Origin: Caulobacter sp. Root655
Lineage (GTDB): Bacteria > Pseudomonadota > Alphaproteobacteria > Caulobacterales > Caulobacteraceae
Assembly: GCF_001427665.1 (NCBI RefSeq)
Contig: NZ_LMHC01000002.1
Location: 16,536 to 80,535 of the forward strand
Reading direction: 5' to 3'
Length of the DNA: 64,000 nucleotides
Made by a program: the position numbers and the translations under genes. Under the pieces are notes generated by a model. That model was given only the letters and a program-made list of their open reading frames with translations. It was not told the DNA's origin and searched no databases. This document shows positions 35,873 to 47,762 of the stretch, one piece after another. Position 1 is the first letter of the stretch. The number at the start of each line of letters is the position of its first letter.

Positions 35873-38701
35873 CTAGAAGCGGTACATCAGCGCCGCGCGG
35901 AACGAGCGGCCGAACTCCGGCCGGCCGATGCCGTACAGGGCCCCGGCCTCGCCGCTGATGATCTGGCCGGCGCGCGGATTGCCCTCGGTCAGGCCCAGCT
36001 CGTCGAACAGGTTGTTGCCGTAGGCGTAGACCGTCAGCCCGTCGGCGATCTCGTAGCGGACCGTGGCGTTGACCAGGGTGTAGGCCGGCAGCTTCGAGGT
36101 GTTGGCGGCGTCCGAGAAGCGGTCGTCATAGCGCTCGACGCTGGCCTCCAGCCGCAGCTTGCTGTCCAGCAGGTTGACCCCGGGCGTCAGGCGGAACGAG
36201 GTCTTGGGCACGCGGACCAACTGGTTGCCGGTGAAGTCGCGCGTGCGGCTGGCCGTGACAGCCGGCGGCTTGACCTGGCAGGTCGGGTCGGTCGCCGCGA
36301 CCGTGCAGGCTTCCTCGAACTTGTAGTCGCCAAATTCGGGGTTCTGGAAGGTGGCGCTGAAGCGCAGGTCGAACCACGAGGTCGGCCGCACCGTGCCTTC
36401 CAATTCCAGGCCCAGGGTCTTGGTGTCGGTAATGCTGGTCTGGTTGACGTAGAGGCCCGTGGCCGAATTGAACACCAGGCTGCCGAAGCCGAGGTTGTCA
36501 TAGGTGGTCTGGAAGGCCGTGGCGTAGAGCTCGATCTTCGGCGTCACCCATTTGAAGCCCAGTTCGCTGAGGTCCATGGTCTGGACCCGGCCCGTGGCGT
36601 TGGTGGCGTTGGTGATGTAGTCGCCCAGCGACGGCAGGCGGAAGGCCGAGGTGAAGCGGCCGAACATGCCCATCTGGCTGGTGATCTTGTAGTCGACGCC
36701 GAGGGTCCAGCCAGCATGGTCGAACTTGCGGTCCAGGCGGTCGTAGACGCCGGTTCCCGAAAGCACGGCGTCGTCGGCCGGGGTCGGCGACTGGCCCAGG
36801 TTCTTGCTCGCGCTGCGCTCGCTGCGGCCCTCGAACTCGATCTTCTCCCAGCGCACGCCGGCGTCGATGCGCAGCTTGGGGGTGAGGCTCCACTCGTCGG
36901 TCAGGTAGAGGGCGACGGTGTTGGATTTGCCGTCGCCGTTGGCGAACTCGGCGCCATACTTGCTGATGCCGTTCTCGGTGAAGCTGTAGATCGGCTTGCC
37001 GGTGGCGTCGACGGCCACCAGGTCGAGGCGCCGGGCGTTGTCGCGCACGTCCAGCAGGGTGTTGGCCGAATAGCGATTGAAGGCCTCTTCCACGTGGGCG
37101 GTGTAGACGCCGAAGGCCACGTCGTGGGTCTGGTCGCCGAACTCGAACTTGTGCAGGACGCGGGCGTCGTTGATCAGCTCGTCCAGCGGCACGGAGACGT
37201 AGCGCAGGGAACCGTCGAGCACGAGGCCGTTGCCGTTCTGGCCGGCGCCGGCGGTCTGGAAGATTTGGTCCGGGGTGGTGCTGTAGCGCAGTTGCAATCC
37301 GACCGCGCCAGGGATGACCTGGCCGAGGCTGGTGGCTTTGTTGAGCTTCAGCAGATCGGCCTGAACCTGATCCATCCGCGCCGTCCCCAACAGGGGAGTG
37401 TTGGGGAACAGGCCGATGCGCTTGGACTCCGAGGTCCGATACCGCAGCGTGTCCTGGAAATGCCAGCCGTCGAACGGCTCGTACTTGAAGATCGCCGTGG
37501 CCTGGGTCAGTTCGACCTCGGTGCCACGCGTCAGGTCCCAGTCGAAGGGCCCCGTCGGGCCGCGCAGTGTCAGGTGGGCGGTCTCTTGACCGGCCAGGGT
37601 GCCGGTCAGCGGGTCGAAACCAGGCGCGGCGCTGGGCTCGCCGGCGGCGTTGAACTTCAGCGGCACGCCGGCGAACAGGATGACGTTGTCGTCCAGGTGC
37701 TTGAGGTTGAACTCGATGCTGCCGCGCTCGAACTCGCGACCGGCCTCGACGCGCCACTGATAGCCCTTGTTGGCCGTGTAGCCCGGGTCGCGGATGCCGT
37801 CGTCCTCGCGCCAGAAGCCGCCGACCGAGGCGTGCCAGTCCTTGCCGATCGGGCCGCCGTAGAACAGGTCGACGCGCTTGAGGCCGTAGTCGCTGACCTG
37901 CAGCTTGGCCAGGCCCTCGGGCGTGTCGCCGCCCTTGCGGGTGATGAAGTTGACCGTGCCGCCCGGGGCATAGGAGGCGAAGATCGACGAGGGACCGCCG
38001 CGCACCACTTCGATGCGGTCGATCGTCTCGTCCAGGCGGAACGACTGGTCGGCGTTCAGGTAGCCCAGGCCGCCGTCGTGCTGGATCGGCGCGCCGTCCT
38101 CCTGCAGGGCGATGGCCGAGAAGCCTTCCTGCGGGATGCCGCGGGCCCGGATGTTGGCGCTGGCCTCGCCGCCCGAGGCCTCGACCCAGAAGCCGGGCAC
38201 GGCCTTCAGCGCATCGGCCACGCCCATCGGCGAGCGCATGCGCAGCGACTCTTCGTTCATGGTGGTGACGGCGTAGCTGGTGGCCAGGCGGGTGCGGGCG
38301 TCGGAGCCGGCGCGCGAGGTGACGATGATCTCACCGACCAGGTCGGCGTCCTGGCGGGCCAAAGGGCCGGCGCTCTTTTCGCGTAGGGTGATGACCTGGG
38401 CGGTAGCCGAGGCGATCTCCAGGTCGCCGCCGTCGATCAGCCGGCGCAGGGCCTCTTCGCGACCGAAGGCGCCCTTCAGGCCCGCCGTGCGGTGGCGGGC
38501 GGCGACGTCGTAGGGGAACATCAGCTGGACGCCGGCCTGGCGCGAAAAGGCGTTGAGGGCCGAGGCGGTGTCGCCGGCCGGAATGTCGAATTCGACGCGC
38601 GCGGCCGCCTGAGCCTGGGCCACGACCGGAACGACGGAAACCAGGGCCGTGGTGGCCAGCAACACGCCCGCGCCGATGCGCAGGCCCCAGGTCTTGATCA
38701 T
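35873..38701 (-). CDS. TonB-dependent receptor with STN domain, siderophore-receptor-like
   Basis: A 942-residue receptor. The ATG at 38701 is preceded by GGGGG eight bases upstream. A slightly earlier ATG overlaps that site. After the signal peptide (VVPVVAQAQA) lies an STN domain (PAGDTASALNAFSRQAGVQL). The TonB-box region is GEIIVTSRA, the plug includes IDRIEVVRGGPSSIFASYAP with GGTVNFITRK, and the barrel ends in FRAALMYRF. The plug sequence and size fit the ferric-siderophore group. A FecR and an ECF sigma gene lie directly upstream, giving a second complete surface-signalling set. Confidence 0.93.
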   Translation of the reverse strand: MIKTWGLRIGAGVLLATTALVSVVPVVAQAQAAARVEFDIPAGDTASALNAFSRQAGVQLMFPYDVAARHRTAGLKGAFGREEALRRLIDGGDLEIASATAQVITLREKSAGPLARQDADLVGEIIVTSRAGSDARTRLATSYAVTTMNEESLRMRSPMGVADALKAVPGFWVEASGGEASANIRARGIPQEGFSAIALQEDGAPIQHDGGLGYLNADQSFRLDETIDRIEVVRGGPSSIFASYAPGGTVNFITRKGGDTPEGLAKLQVSDYGLKRVDLFYGGPIGKDWHASVGGFWREDDGIRDPGYTANKGYQWRVEAGREFERGSIEFNLKHLDDNVILFAGVPLKFNAAGEPSAAPGFDPLTGTLAGQETAHLTLRGPTGPFDWDLTRGTEVELTQATAIFKYEPFDGWHFQDTLRYRTSESKRIGLFPNTPLLGTARMDQVQADLLKLNKATSLGQVIPGAVGLQLRYSTTPDQIFQTAGAGQNGNGLVLDGSLRYVSVPLDELINDARVLHKFEFGDQTHDVAFGVYTAHVEEAFNRYSANTLLDVRDNARRLDLVAVDATGKPIYSFTENGISKYGAEFANGDGKSNTVALYLTDEWSLTPKLRIDAGVRWEKIEFEGRSERSASKNLGQSPTPADDAVLSGTGVYDRLDRKFDHAGWTLGVDYKITSQMGMFGRFTSAFRLPSLGDYITNATNATGRVQTMDLSELGFKWVTPKIELYATAFQTTYDNLGFGSLVFNSATGLYVNQTSITDTKTLGLELEGTVRPTSWFDLRFSATFQNPEFGDYKFEEACTVAATDPTCQVKPPAVTASRTRDFTGNQLVRVPKTSFRLTPGVNLLDSKLRLEASVERYDDRFSDAANTSKLPAYTLVNATVRYEIADGLTVYAYGNNLFDELGLTEGNPRAGQIISGEAGALYGIGRPEFGRSFRAALMYRF

Positions 38702-38774
38702 CGCAATAGCCCCCATTCGTTGATCGCCGTGATCGGCGTCTCGAACGGCAAGACGGGGGAGGCGGGGAAAACCC

Positions 38775-39725
38775 CTATCGAGATTTAAGAAGAATTCGCG
38801 ACGATCCGTCGTCGATGATCCGTAGACCGAAGGTCGTGCGCAGGGCGTCCAGGAAGCTGTCGGGGTCGCCGGTCAGGAACCGTCCGCCCAGCCGCAGGCG
38901 GCCGGCGCGGTCGTCGCCGATCACCAGCTTGCGGGTCAGGTAGCGGTTATATTCCTCGACGGCGGCCGACAGGGCCTGGCCCTCGAAGACGATCTCGCCG
39001 CGTCGCCAGGCCTGGACGCTCTGGACCTGCGCTTCCGGCGTATCGACCACGTCGATGCGCCGGGCGGTGATTTCCAATACGCGGCGCGCATCGGCGGGGC
39101 CGATCACCTGGGCCTCCGCGCGGCTGGACGCGGTCTCGACCGCCGCCTGGCCGGCCAGGACGATCAGGTCCAGGCCCGCCGGGCGCAGACGGGCGTTGAA
39201 CTGGCCGGCGGCCAGCCGCGCCAGGCCTTGTGCGGTGAACAGTTCGAAGGGCCGCAGGTGGTCCTGGGCGATCGTCAGCGCCGCCTCGCCTCGCGCCAGC
39301 CACAGCCGCCGCCGCGCGCGGTCGAACCGCCAGAACACCTCGGTGTCGGTGTTGAGCTCGACCGAACTGCCGTCCGGCAGGGCCAGGGTCCGCCGCTCGC
39401 CCACGCCGGTGACGACGCGGTCGCGCAGCAGGACGTCGCGCCCCAACCAGGCCCCGCCCGCCAGGCTGGCGGCCAGGGCCGCGCCGCCGCCGGTCAGCCA
39501 GGTCCGGCGGTTGATCTTCGGGCGGGGCTTGTCCTCGGCGTCGCGCAGGGCGTCCAGGCGCGTCCAGGCGTGGGCCACCTCGGCGAAGGCCGCGGCGCGG
39601 CGCGGATCGGCGTCGCGCCAGGCGTTCAGGTCCTGCTCGGTGGCGCGGCCGGCGTCGAGGCGCGCCAGCCATTGGGAAGCCTGGGCGATCAGTTGCTCTC
39701 TGTCTTGATCGCCCGGTCGCGCCAT
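38775..39725 (-). CDS. FecR-family anti-sigma/signal-transduction protein
   Basis: A 316-residue regulator with the N-terminal FecR segment (ASQWLARLDAG... NAWRDADPRRAAAFAEV), one membrane helix (WLTGGGAALAASLAGGAWLG) and a periplasmic FecR domain (LALPDGSSVELNTDTEVFW). It overlaps the sigma-factor gene by 37 bp and lies 73 bp before the STN-bearing receptor, so it should relay that receptor's signal. Confidence 0.92.
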   Translation of the reverse strand: MARPGDQDREQLIAQASQWLARLDAGRATEQDLNAWRDADPRRAAAFAEVAHAWTRLDALRDAEDKPRPKINRRTWLTGGGAALAASLAGGAWLGRDVLLRDRVVTGVGERRTLALPDGSSVELNTDTEVFWRFDRARRRLWLARGEAALTIAQDHLRPFELFTAQGLARLAAGQFNARLRPAGLDLIVLAGQAAVETASSRAEAQVIGPADARRVLEITARRIDVVDTPEAQVQSVQAWRRGEIVFEGQALSAAVEEYNRYLTRKLVIGDDRAGRLRLGGRFLTGDPDSFLDALRTTFGLRIIDDGSSRILLKSR

Positions 39726-40402
39726 GAACTCGATCGTTTCTCGATACTGCGGCCATCGCCCGCGGCCAGGGCCTTGGTCAAGAGCCGCAGCCCCTTGGCC
39801 AGATGCTTCTCGACTGTAGAGACGGACAAGTTCAACCTAACCGCTATCTGTCCTGGCGAAAGGCCGTGCATTTTTCGCAAGGTCAGCACTTTTCGGCACT
39901 GGACAGGCAGGCGTTCCAGCGCCGCCAGCACCAGGTCCAGCTCCTGGCGGGCGCTGGTCACCGCATAGGCGTCCGGCGCGGGGTCGGGCAGGGCGTCCAT
40001 CTCCAGCACCCCGATCTGGCGGATGGCCACCACCTTGGCGCGGCGGAAGCGCTCGAAGGCCAGGTTGCGGATGATGGTCAGCACGAACCGCTCCGGGGTC
40101 TCCAGGCGTCGCCACTCGGCCACGCCCAGCACCTTGGCGTAGGCCTCCTGCACCAGGTCCTCGGCGTCGGCCTCGTCGCCGGTCAGCTTGCGGGCATAGG
40201 CCCGGTAGTTGGCCGCGTAGGGCAGCACGCGGGCGCCGAACCAGCGGTCGATATCACGTAGCCAGGCCATGGGAGGGCGTCTCGCGTTCACCGCGTCTTC
40301 GGGGTCATCGAACGCTGCACTAGCGGCGTCACGTGTCAGTTTGCTGACAGCCAGGCGGTCCGCCCAGGCCTCGGCGGCGGTTCTGGCCGTTCGTATGACC
40401 AT
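39689..40402 (-). CDS. ECF sigma factor, FecI-like
   Basis: Up to 237 residues. Region 2 reads DAEDLVQEAYAKVLG, then RFVLTIIRNLAFERFRRAK. Region 4 reads LPVQCRKVLTLRKMHGLSPG followed by QIAVRLNLSVSTVEKHL. The start is uncertain. ATG 40402 gives a 44-residue extension not typical of the family, while ATG 40270 (MAWLRDIDRW) gives the usual length. Neither has a good ribosome-binding site. It heads a sigma/FecR/TBDR operon. Confidence 0.9.
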   Translation of the reverse strand: MVIRTARTAAEAWADRLAVSKLTRDAASAAFDDPEDAVNARRPPMAWLRDIDRWFGARVLPYAANYRAYARKLTGDEADAEDLVQEAYAKVLGVAEWRRLETPERFVLTIIRNLAFERFRRAKVVAIRQIGVLEMDALPDPAPDAYAVTSARQELDLVLAALERLPVQCRKVLTLRKMHGLSPGQIAVRLNLSVSTVEKHLAKGLRLLTKALAAGDGRSIEKRSSSWRDRAIKTESN

Positions 40403-40553
40403 CGCTGATTTGGTCTATTCGTTTGAAAGATATAGATTTCTCTGAAATCCGCCGAAGAAATACTGCTTCACGCCCGTCGCCGGTTCTTGAGCATGGTGCC
40501 GCTGGTCGCGGCTGCCCCAGCCGCTTGTCGAGCCTGCCAGGCGAGGAGAGGCC

Positions 40554-41396
40554 ATGAGCGCCACCACCACCAGCGTTCGCGAAGACGCCAAGCTGGGCGT
40601 CGTCCACATCAATCCGACCATCGGGTCCGAGGTCACCGGCCTCGACCTGAGCCAGCCGCTGAGCCGCGCCCAGCGCGACGCCCTCAAGGCCTTGCTGCTC
40701 CAGCGCAAGGTGCTGTTCTTCCGCGATCAGGACATCACCCGCGACCAGCAACTGGCCTTCGCCGCCAATTTCGGCGAGGTCTACGCCCACCCAACCGGCG
40801 GCGTGGACACCCACCGCGCGGTGCAGCCGATCTCGGCCGAGGCGCTGAAGAAATACGACATCCGCGAGAACCACTGGCACACCGACACCAGCTGGCGGAT
40901 CAACCCGTCGTTCGGCGCGGTGCTGAAGGCGGTCCATATTCCCGAGGTCGGCGGCGACACGATCTGGGCCGATGGCGGGGCGATCTATCGCGGCCTGCCC
41001 GAGGACCTGCGGGCGGCGGTCGACGACCTCCACGTCATCCATGACTACCAGGACGCCCTGACCCGGTCGGGCGAGCGCTATCCGCTGGTCGCCCACCGGG
41101 CGATCCGCACCCATCCGGAAACCGGCGAGGACATCTTCTGGATCAATTTCAGCCTCAAGCCCCGGTTCGTCGACCTGGCGCCGGAGGAGAGCAAGGCGCT
41201 GCTGGCCCGGCTCTATGACGAGGTGAAGAAGCCGGAGCACCACGCGCGCTTCCGCTGGCGGCCCAATTCGGTGGCCCTGTGGGACAACCGGGCCGGCCTG
41301 CACTACGCGGTCCGCGACTACGGCGATTTTCCACGGGTGATGGAGCGCGTGCTGATCGGCGGCGAGGACATCCCGTATCGAGACCGCCGCGCCTGA
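40554..41396 (+). CDS. TauD/TfdA-family 2-oxoglutarate-dependent dioxygenase
   Basis: A 280-residue Fe(II)/2-oxoglutarate dioxygenase. Family landmarks are LLLQRKVLFFRDQDIT, the iron-binding HxD in ENHWHTDTSW, and the C-terminal His and Arg region around WDNRAGLHYAVRDYGDFPR. TauD enzymes release sulfite from taurine, and relatives act on alkylsulfates or 2,4-D. It has AGGAGAGG just upstream. The genes that follow (receptor, sulfonate-type binding lipoprotein, peroxiredoxin) point to an organosulfur substrate, which is an inference. Confidence 0.9.
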   Translation: MSATTTSVREDAKLGVVHINPTIGSEVTGLDLSQPLSRAQRDALKALLLQRKVLFFRDQDITRDQQLAFAANFGEVYAHPTGGVDTHRAVQPISAEALKKYDIRENHWHTDTSWRINPSFGAVLKAVHIPEVGGDTIWADGGAIYRGLPEDLRAAVDDLHVIHDYQDALTRSGERYPLVAHRAIRTHPETGEDIFWINFSLKPRFVDLAPEESKALLARLYDEVKKPEHHARFRWRPNSVALWDNRAGLHYAVRDYGDFPRVMERVLIGGEDIPYRDRRA

Positions 41397-41415
41397 CGCG
41401 ACGCGGCCAGACTGG

Positions 41416-41461
41416 CGCGCCCGCGCGGCGTCCTGGAGACGGACCGGCGGGCGCGTTTTTT
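41416..41461 (+). terminator. Rho-independent terminator after the dioxygenase gene
   Basis: A 9-bp GC stem, CGCGCCCGC (41416-41424) with GCGGGCGCG (41447-41455), followed by six T. It lies 20 bp after the dioxygenase stop. Only 54 bp separate its T-run from the start of the receptor gene, so it may work as an attenuator for that gene. Confidence 0.85.
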
Positions 41462-41515
41462 CTCACGACCAGACCGAAAGACGCGGCGGCGAGCGCTTCC
41501 GCGCGGGGGATCAAT

Positions 41516-44164
<2,649 letters not shown>

Positions 44165-44175
44165 GGGAGGGCGCC

Positions 44176-45138
44176 ATGCATCGACGCAGCCTCGCCGCCG
44201 CCATCGCCGCCCTGGCCGCGGCCTTCACCCTGAGCGGATGCGGCGGCGCCCAGGACGGTCCAGCCGGCCAAACCGTCCTCAAGGTCGGCAGCCAGAGGGG
44301 CGGGACCAAGGCGATCCTGGTCGCCTCCGGCGCGCTCGAGGGCGCGCCCTACAAGATCGAATGGAGCGAGTTCCCGGCCGCCCAGCCGCTGCTCGAGGCC
44401 GTCGGGGCGGGGGCGGTGGACCTGGGCGAGGCCGGCGACGCGCCGTTCCTGTTCGCCTATGCCGGCGGCGCGAAGATCAAGGCCGTACAGGCCGGCAAGA
44501 GCGGCGGGTCCTCGACGGCGCTGCTGGTCCGCAAGGGCTCGCCGATCCACGCCGTCGCCGACCTGCGCGGCAAGAAGGTCGCCACGGGGCGCGGTTCGAT
44601 CGGCCACTACCTGCTGCTGCGCCTGCTGGAGGAGGCGGGGCTGAAGCCCGGCGACGTGCAGATCGTCTTCCTCAGCCCCGGTGACGCCAAGGCCGCCTTC
44701 ACCAGCGGCGCGATCGACGCCTGGGTGACCTGGGGCTCCTATGTCGCCCTGGCTCGGCTGCATGACGACGCCACGATCCTGGCCGACGGCGACGGCCGGC
44801 TCGGCGGCTACGGTTTCGAGGCGGCCAGCGAGGCGGCGATCGCCGGCAAGCGGCCGCAGGTCGAGGACTTCCTGCGCCGCCTGGCCAAGGCCCGGCGCTG
44901 GGCGGGCGAGCATCCCCAGGAATTCGCGGCGGCGCTGTCCAAGGAAACCGGGCTGCAGTCCGACGTCGCCCTCTACACCGTCCAGCACTACCGCATCGCG
45001 CCGGCGGTGATCGACGACCAGGCGGTGGCCGAGGCGCGGGCGGTGCTCGACCGGTTCCGGACCGCCGGAGCGGTGACCTCGACGCGCGACCCGGCCGGAG
45101 CCTTCGACCGGTCGTTCAACGCTGCGGTGGCGCCGTGA
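44176..45138 (+). CDS. SsuA/TauA-like substrate-binding lipoprotein
   Basis: A 320-residue periplasmic binding protein. The signal ends in the lipobox LSGC, so Cys becomes the lipid-bearing N-terminus. Family features are VLKVGSQRGGTKAILVASGA, VDLGEAGDAPFLFAYAGG and KVATGRGSIGHYLLLRLLEE, as in aliphatic sulfonate and taurine binding proteins. GAGGGAGG precedes the ATG. No cognate ABC permease or ATPase lies nearby, so the usual importer partners must be elsewhere. Confidence 0.88.
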   Translation: MHRRSLAAAIAALAAAFTLSGCGGAQDGPAGQTVLKVGSQRGGTKAILVASGALEGAPYKIEWSEFPAAQPLLEAVGAGAVDLGEAGDAPFLFAYAGGAKIKAVQAGKSGGSSTALLVRKGSPIHAVADLRGKKVATGRGSIGHYLLLRLLEEAGLKPGDVQIVFLSPGDAKAAFTSGAIDAWVTWGSYVALARLHDDATILADGDGRLGGYGFEAASEAAIAGKRPQVEDFLRRLAKARRWAGEHPQEFAAALSKETGLQSDVALYTVQHYRIAPAVIDDQAVAEARAVLDRFRTAGAVTSTRDPAGAFDRSFNAAVAP

Positions 45139-45172
45139 GCGCCAAAACCCTTCAAACCGAGGAGAACGTCCG

Positions 45173-45844
45173 ATGAGCCAAGAGAGCCTGACCAGACTGC
45201 TCGCCGATCTTCACGCCGCGCGTCTGCGCACCTGGGACCCCGCCGCCCTGCAGGTCAACATCGACCAGCGCGCGACCCTGGTCGAGACCGCCGACCCCGA
45301 GGCCTGGGTCAAGGCGGGCGACACGGTCGAACCCTTCGTGCTCAAGGACGTCGAGGGGGGCGACCTGACCCTGAAGGGCCTGACCGCCAACGGGCCGGCG
45401 GTGCTGGTGTTCTTCCGCTTCGCCGGCTGCCCGGCCTGCAACATCGCGCTGCCCTATTACGAGCGCGCCCTGCAGCCGACCCTGAGGGCCCTGGGCGTGC
45501 CGCTGGTCGCGGTCAGCCCGCAGGTTCCCGAGCGGCTGGGCGAGATCCGCACCCGGCATGACCTGTCGTTCAAGGTGGCGTCCGACCCCGACAACACCCT
45601 GGGGCGGCGGTTTGGCGTCCTCTACACCGCCGACGAGGCCAGCCAGGCCGCCCAGCGCGCCAAGGGCGCCTTCATCGGCGACACCACGGGCACGGGAACC
45701 TGGGAGCTGCCGCAGCCGACCGTGGTGGTGATCGGCCGCGACCATGTGGTGCGGTTCGCCGACGTCAGTCCGGACTGGCTGGTGCGCACGGAAGCCGAAC
45801 CGGTGATCGCGGCGGTGCGGGCCCTGGCCGCCGTCCCGGCCTAG
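45173..45844 (+). CDS. Peroxiredoxin-like (AhpC/TSA family) protein
   Basis: A 223-residue thioredoxin-fold protein. The active site is FFRFAGCPACNIALPYYERA, with a CPAC motif instead of the PxxxTxxC of classic peroxiredoxins, so it belongs to the AhpC-like/redoxin group. There is no signal peptide. AGGAGAA precedes the ATG. It lies 34 bp after the binding lipoprotein and ends the TauD-linked cluster. A role in handling sulfite or peroxide by-products is possible but only inferred. Confidence 0.85.
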   Translation: MSQESLTRLLADLHAARLRTWDPAALQVNIDQRATLVETADPEAWVKAGDTVEPFVLKDVEGGDLTLKGLTANGPAVLVFFRFAGCPACNIALPYYERALQPTLRALGVPLVAVSPQVPERLGEIRTRHDLSFKVASDPDNTLGRRFGVLYTADEASQAAQRAKGAFIGDTTGTGTWELPQPTVVVIGRDHVVRFADVSPDWLVRTEAEPVIAAVRALAAVPA

Positions 45845-45861
45845 GGGCGGGGCAAGGGGGG

Positions 45862-45877
45862 CGGAGGCGGTCCTCCG
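45862..45877 (+). terminator. Hairpin after the peroxiredoxin gene
   Basis: CGGAGG-cggt-CCTCCG, 18 bp beyond the stop codon. No T-run follows, so it may stabilise the transcript end rather than terminate by itself. Confidence 0.4.
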
Positions 45878-46006
45878 TCCGCCGCTGGTCACCGGATCGC
45901 GGTCTTGACGGCGGCGGTCAACAGCGGCGTTGTGATCCGCGACGACCGCTGAGCCCGCCCTGTCGATTCCCGCCGGCGTCTCGGTTCTCGTGACCCAGAG
46001 AGTCCC

Positions 46007-47023
46007 ATGACGCTTTCGAAGATCCGCGCGGTTTCCCTTTCCGTCCTGGCGGTCGCCGCGTTGCTGGCCGGTCCGGCCTCGGCGGCCGAGGGCCGGTGGT
46101 CGCTGGCCATCCACGGCGGGGCCGGGGTGATCAAGCGGGGCGACCTGACGCCCGAGAAGGAGGCGGCCTATCGCACCGGCCTCCACGCGGCGATGGCCGC
46201 CGGGGCCAAGGTGCTGAAGGCCGGCGGCTCCAGCCTCGACGCCGTCGAGGCCACCGTGCGGGTGCTGGAAGACAATCCGCTGTTCAACGCCGGCAAGGGC
46301 GCGGTGTTCACCGCCGAGGGCAAGAACGAGCTCGACGCCTCGATCATGGACGGCAAGACCCTGAAGGCCGGGGCCGTGGCCGGGGTCACCCGCACCAAGA
46401 ACCCGATCAGCCTGGCCCGCGCGGTGATGGAGCAGTCGCCGCACGTGCTGCTGGCCCGCGACGGCGCCGACCAGTTCTCCAAGGAGAAGGGCCTCGAACA
46501 GGTCGATCCCAGCTATTTCCGCACCGAGGAACGCTGGAAGCAACTGGAGACCTGGCGCAAGAATCACCAGGCCGCGCTCGATCCCACCCACCTGTTCGGC
46601 ACGGTCGGGGCCGTGGCCCTGGACCAGGCCGGACACGTCGCCGCCGCCACCTCGACGGGCGGCATGACCGGCAAGCGCTGGGGGCGGATCGGCGATTCCC
46701 CCATCATCGGGGCCGGCACCTATGCCCGCGACGGGGTCTGCGCGGTCTCGGCGACGGGTTCGGGGGAGTATTTCATCCGCGAGAGCGCCGCTCGCCAGGT
46801 CTGCGACCGGATCGCCTGGAAGGGGCAGGGCGTCCAGCAGGCCGGCGACGACACCATCAAGTCGATCGGCGCGATCGGCGGCGACGGCGGCCTGATCGCC
46901 ATGGACGGCCAGGGCCGCGCGGCTTTCAGCATGAACGACCTGGGCATGTATCGCGGCGCGGTGTCTTCGGCCCATCCGGTGGCCAAGACGGCGATCTTCG
47001 CGGACGAACCGTCGCCGCGATAG
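46007..47023 (+). CDS. Isoaspartyl peptidase/L-asparaginase (Ntn hydrolase), exported
   Basis: A 338-residue plant-type asparaginase (IaaA-like) that matures by self-cleavage. The N-terminus is a signal peptide (LSVLAVAALLAGPASA). WSLAIHGGAGVI is the family start. Cleavage is expected before the Thr of FGTVGAVALD, with the substrate-binding GGMTGKRWGRIGDSP behind it. It would remove isoaspartyl residues or asparagine in the periplasm. It stands alone on this strand, with non-coding DNA on both sides. Confidence 0.92.
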   Translation: MTLSKIRAVSLSVLAVAALLAGPASAAEGRWSLAIHGGAGVIKRGDLTPEKEAAYRTGLHAAMAAGAKVLKAGGSSLDAVEATVRVLEDNPLFNAGKGAVFTAEGKNELDASIMDGKTLKAGAVAGVTRTKNPISLARAVMEQSPHVLLARDGADQFSKEKGLEQVDPSYFRTEERWKQLETWRKNHQAALDPTHLFGTVGAVALDQAGHVAAATSTGGMTGKRWGRIGDSPIIGAGTYARDGVCAVSATGSGEYFIRESAARQVCDRIAWKGQGVQQAGDDTIKSIGAIGGDGGLIAMDGQGRAAFSMNDLGMYRGAVSSAHPVAKTAIFADEPSPR

Positions 47024-47096
47024 GGGCGCTGACCGCCGCCTCGGCCCCGCTCGTCATCAAGATCCCGCGATAGGCGCCAATATTTCAGGCGCCGCT

Positions 47097-47111
47097 GCCC
47101 ACGCCGTGGGC
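47097..47111 (+). terminator. Hairpin downstream of the asparaginase gene
   Basis: GCCCAC-gcc-GTGGGC followed by TTATC, 73 bp after the stop. Another self-complementary pair, GGCGCC at both 47073-47078 and 47088-47093, lies just before it. The T-run is short, so efficiency is doubtful. Confidence 0.45.
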
Positions 47112-47183
47112 TTATCGGTTAAGCTGGCCCGTGAACGGTGTTGAAACCTCCCGTCGCCGGGCCAAGGGACCTACGCCAACGCC

Positions 47184-47762
47184 ATGCGCGTGCTTGTCAT
47201 CGATCCGGATCCCGCGAGAGCCGCCCTGGTCGCTGAAGGTCTGGCCGGGGTGGACCCCTTGCAGGTCCGCCAGGCCACCACCTTCGATGAACGCGAGGTG
47301 CTGGAGTTCGCGCCCGACGTGGTGGTGATCGCCTCCGACAGCCCCGACCGCGACATCCTCGAAAGCCTTCGCGAGTCCTCGGTGAGCAATCCGCGCCCGG
47401 TGGTGATGTTCGTCGACCGCTCTGAGCCGGGCCTGGCCGAGCAGGCGGTCCGGGCCGGGGTGGCGGCCTACATCGTCGACGGCCTGTCGCCCGCCCGGGT
47501 GCGGCCGATCCTCGACGTCGCCATGAGCCGCTTCGCCCTGACGCAACAGCTGCGCGGCGACCTGGCCAAGGCCAAGGCCGACCTGGAATCGCGCAAGACG
47601 GTCGAGCGGGCCAAGGGCCTGCTGATGAAGGAGCGCGGACTGGACGAGGACGGCGCCTATCGGCTGCTGCGCAAGCTGGCCATGGACAAGGGACGACCGA
47701 TCGGCGCGGTGGCCGCCGACCTGCTGGCCTTCGCCAACATCCTGAAGGGCGACGCCTCGTGA
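47184..47762 (+). CDS. nasT: ANTAR-domain response regulator NasT
   Basis: A 192-residue protein with a receiver-like N-terminal domain (MRVLVIDPDPARAALVAEG). The usual phospho-acceptor position reads IASDSPD. The C-terminal ANTAR RNA-binding domain (ESRKTVERAKGLLMKERGL, then GAYRLLRKLAMDKG) is well conserved. NasT proteins bind paired hairpins in the leader RNA and prevent termination of nitrate assimilation genes. The nitrate sensor NasS, encoded next, holds NasT inactive without nitrate. The stop overlaps the nasS start (GTGA), consistent with a sensor-effector pair. Confidence 0.93.
   Translation: MRVLVIDPDPARAALVAEGLAGVDPLQVRQATTFDEREVLEFAPDVVVIASDSPDRDILESLRESSVSNPRPVVMFVDRSEPGLAEQAVRAGVAAYIVDGLSPARVRPILDVAMSRFALTQQLRGDLAKAKADLESRKTVERAKGLLMKERGLDEDGAYRLLRKLAMDKGRPIGAVAADLLAFANILKGDAS

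Noticed and set aside
41279..41515. Longer N-terminus for the third plus-strand receptor region
   Set aside because: It overlaps the dioxygenase and a terminator and has no signal peptide, while TTG 41516 with GGGGGA gives a normal signal peptide.
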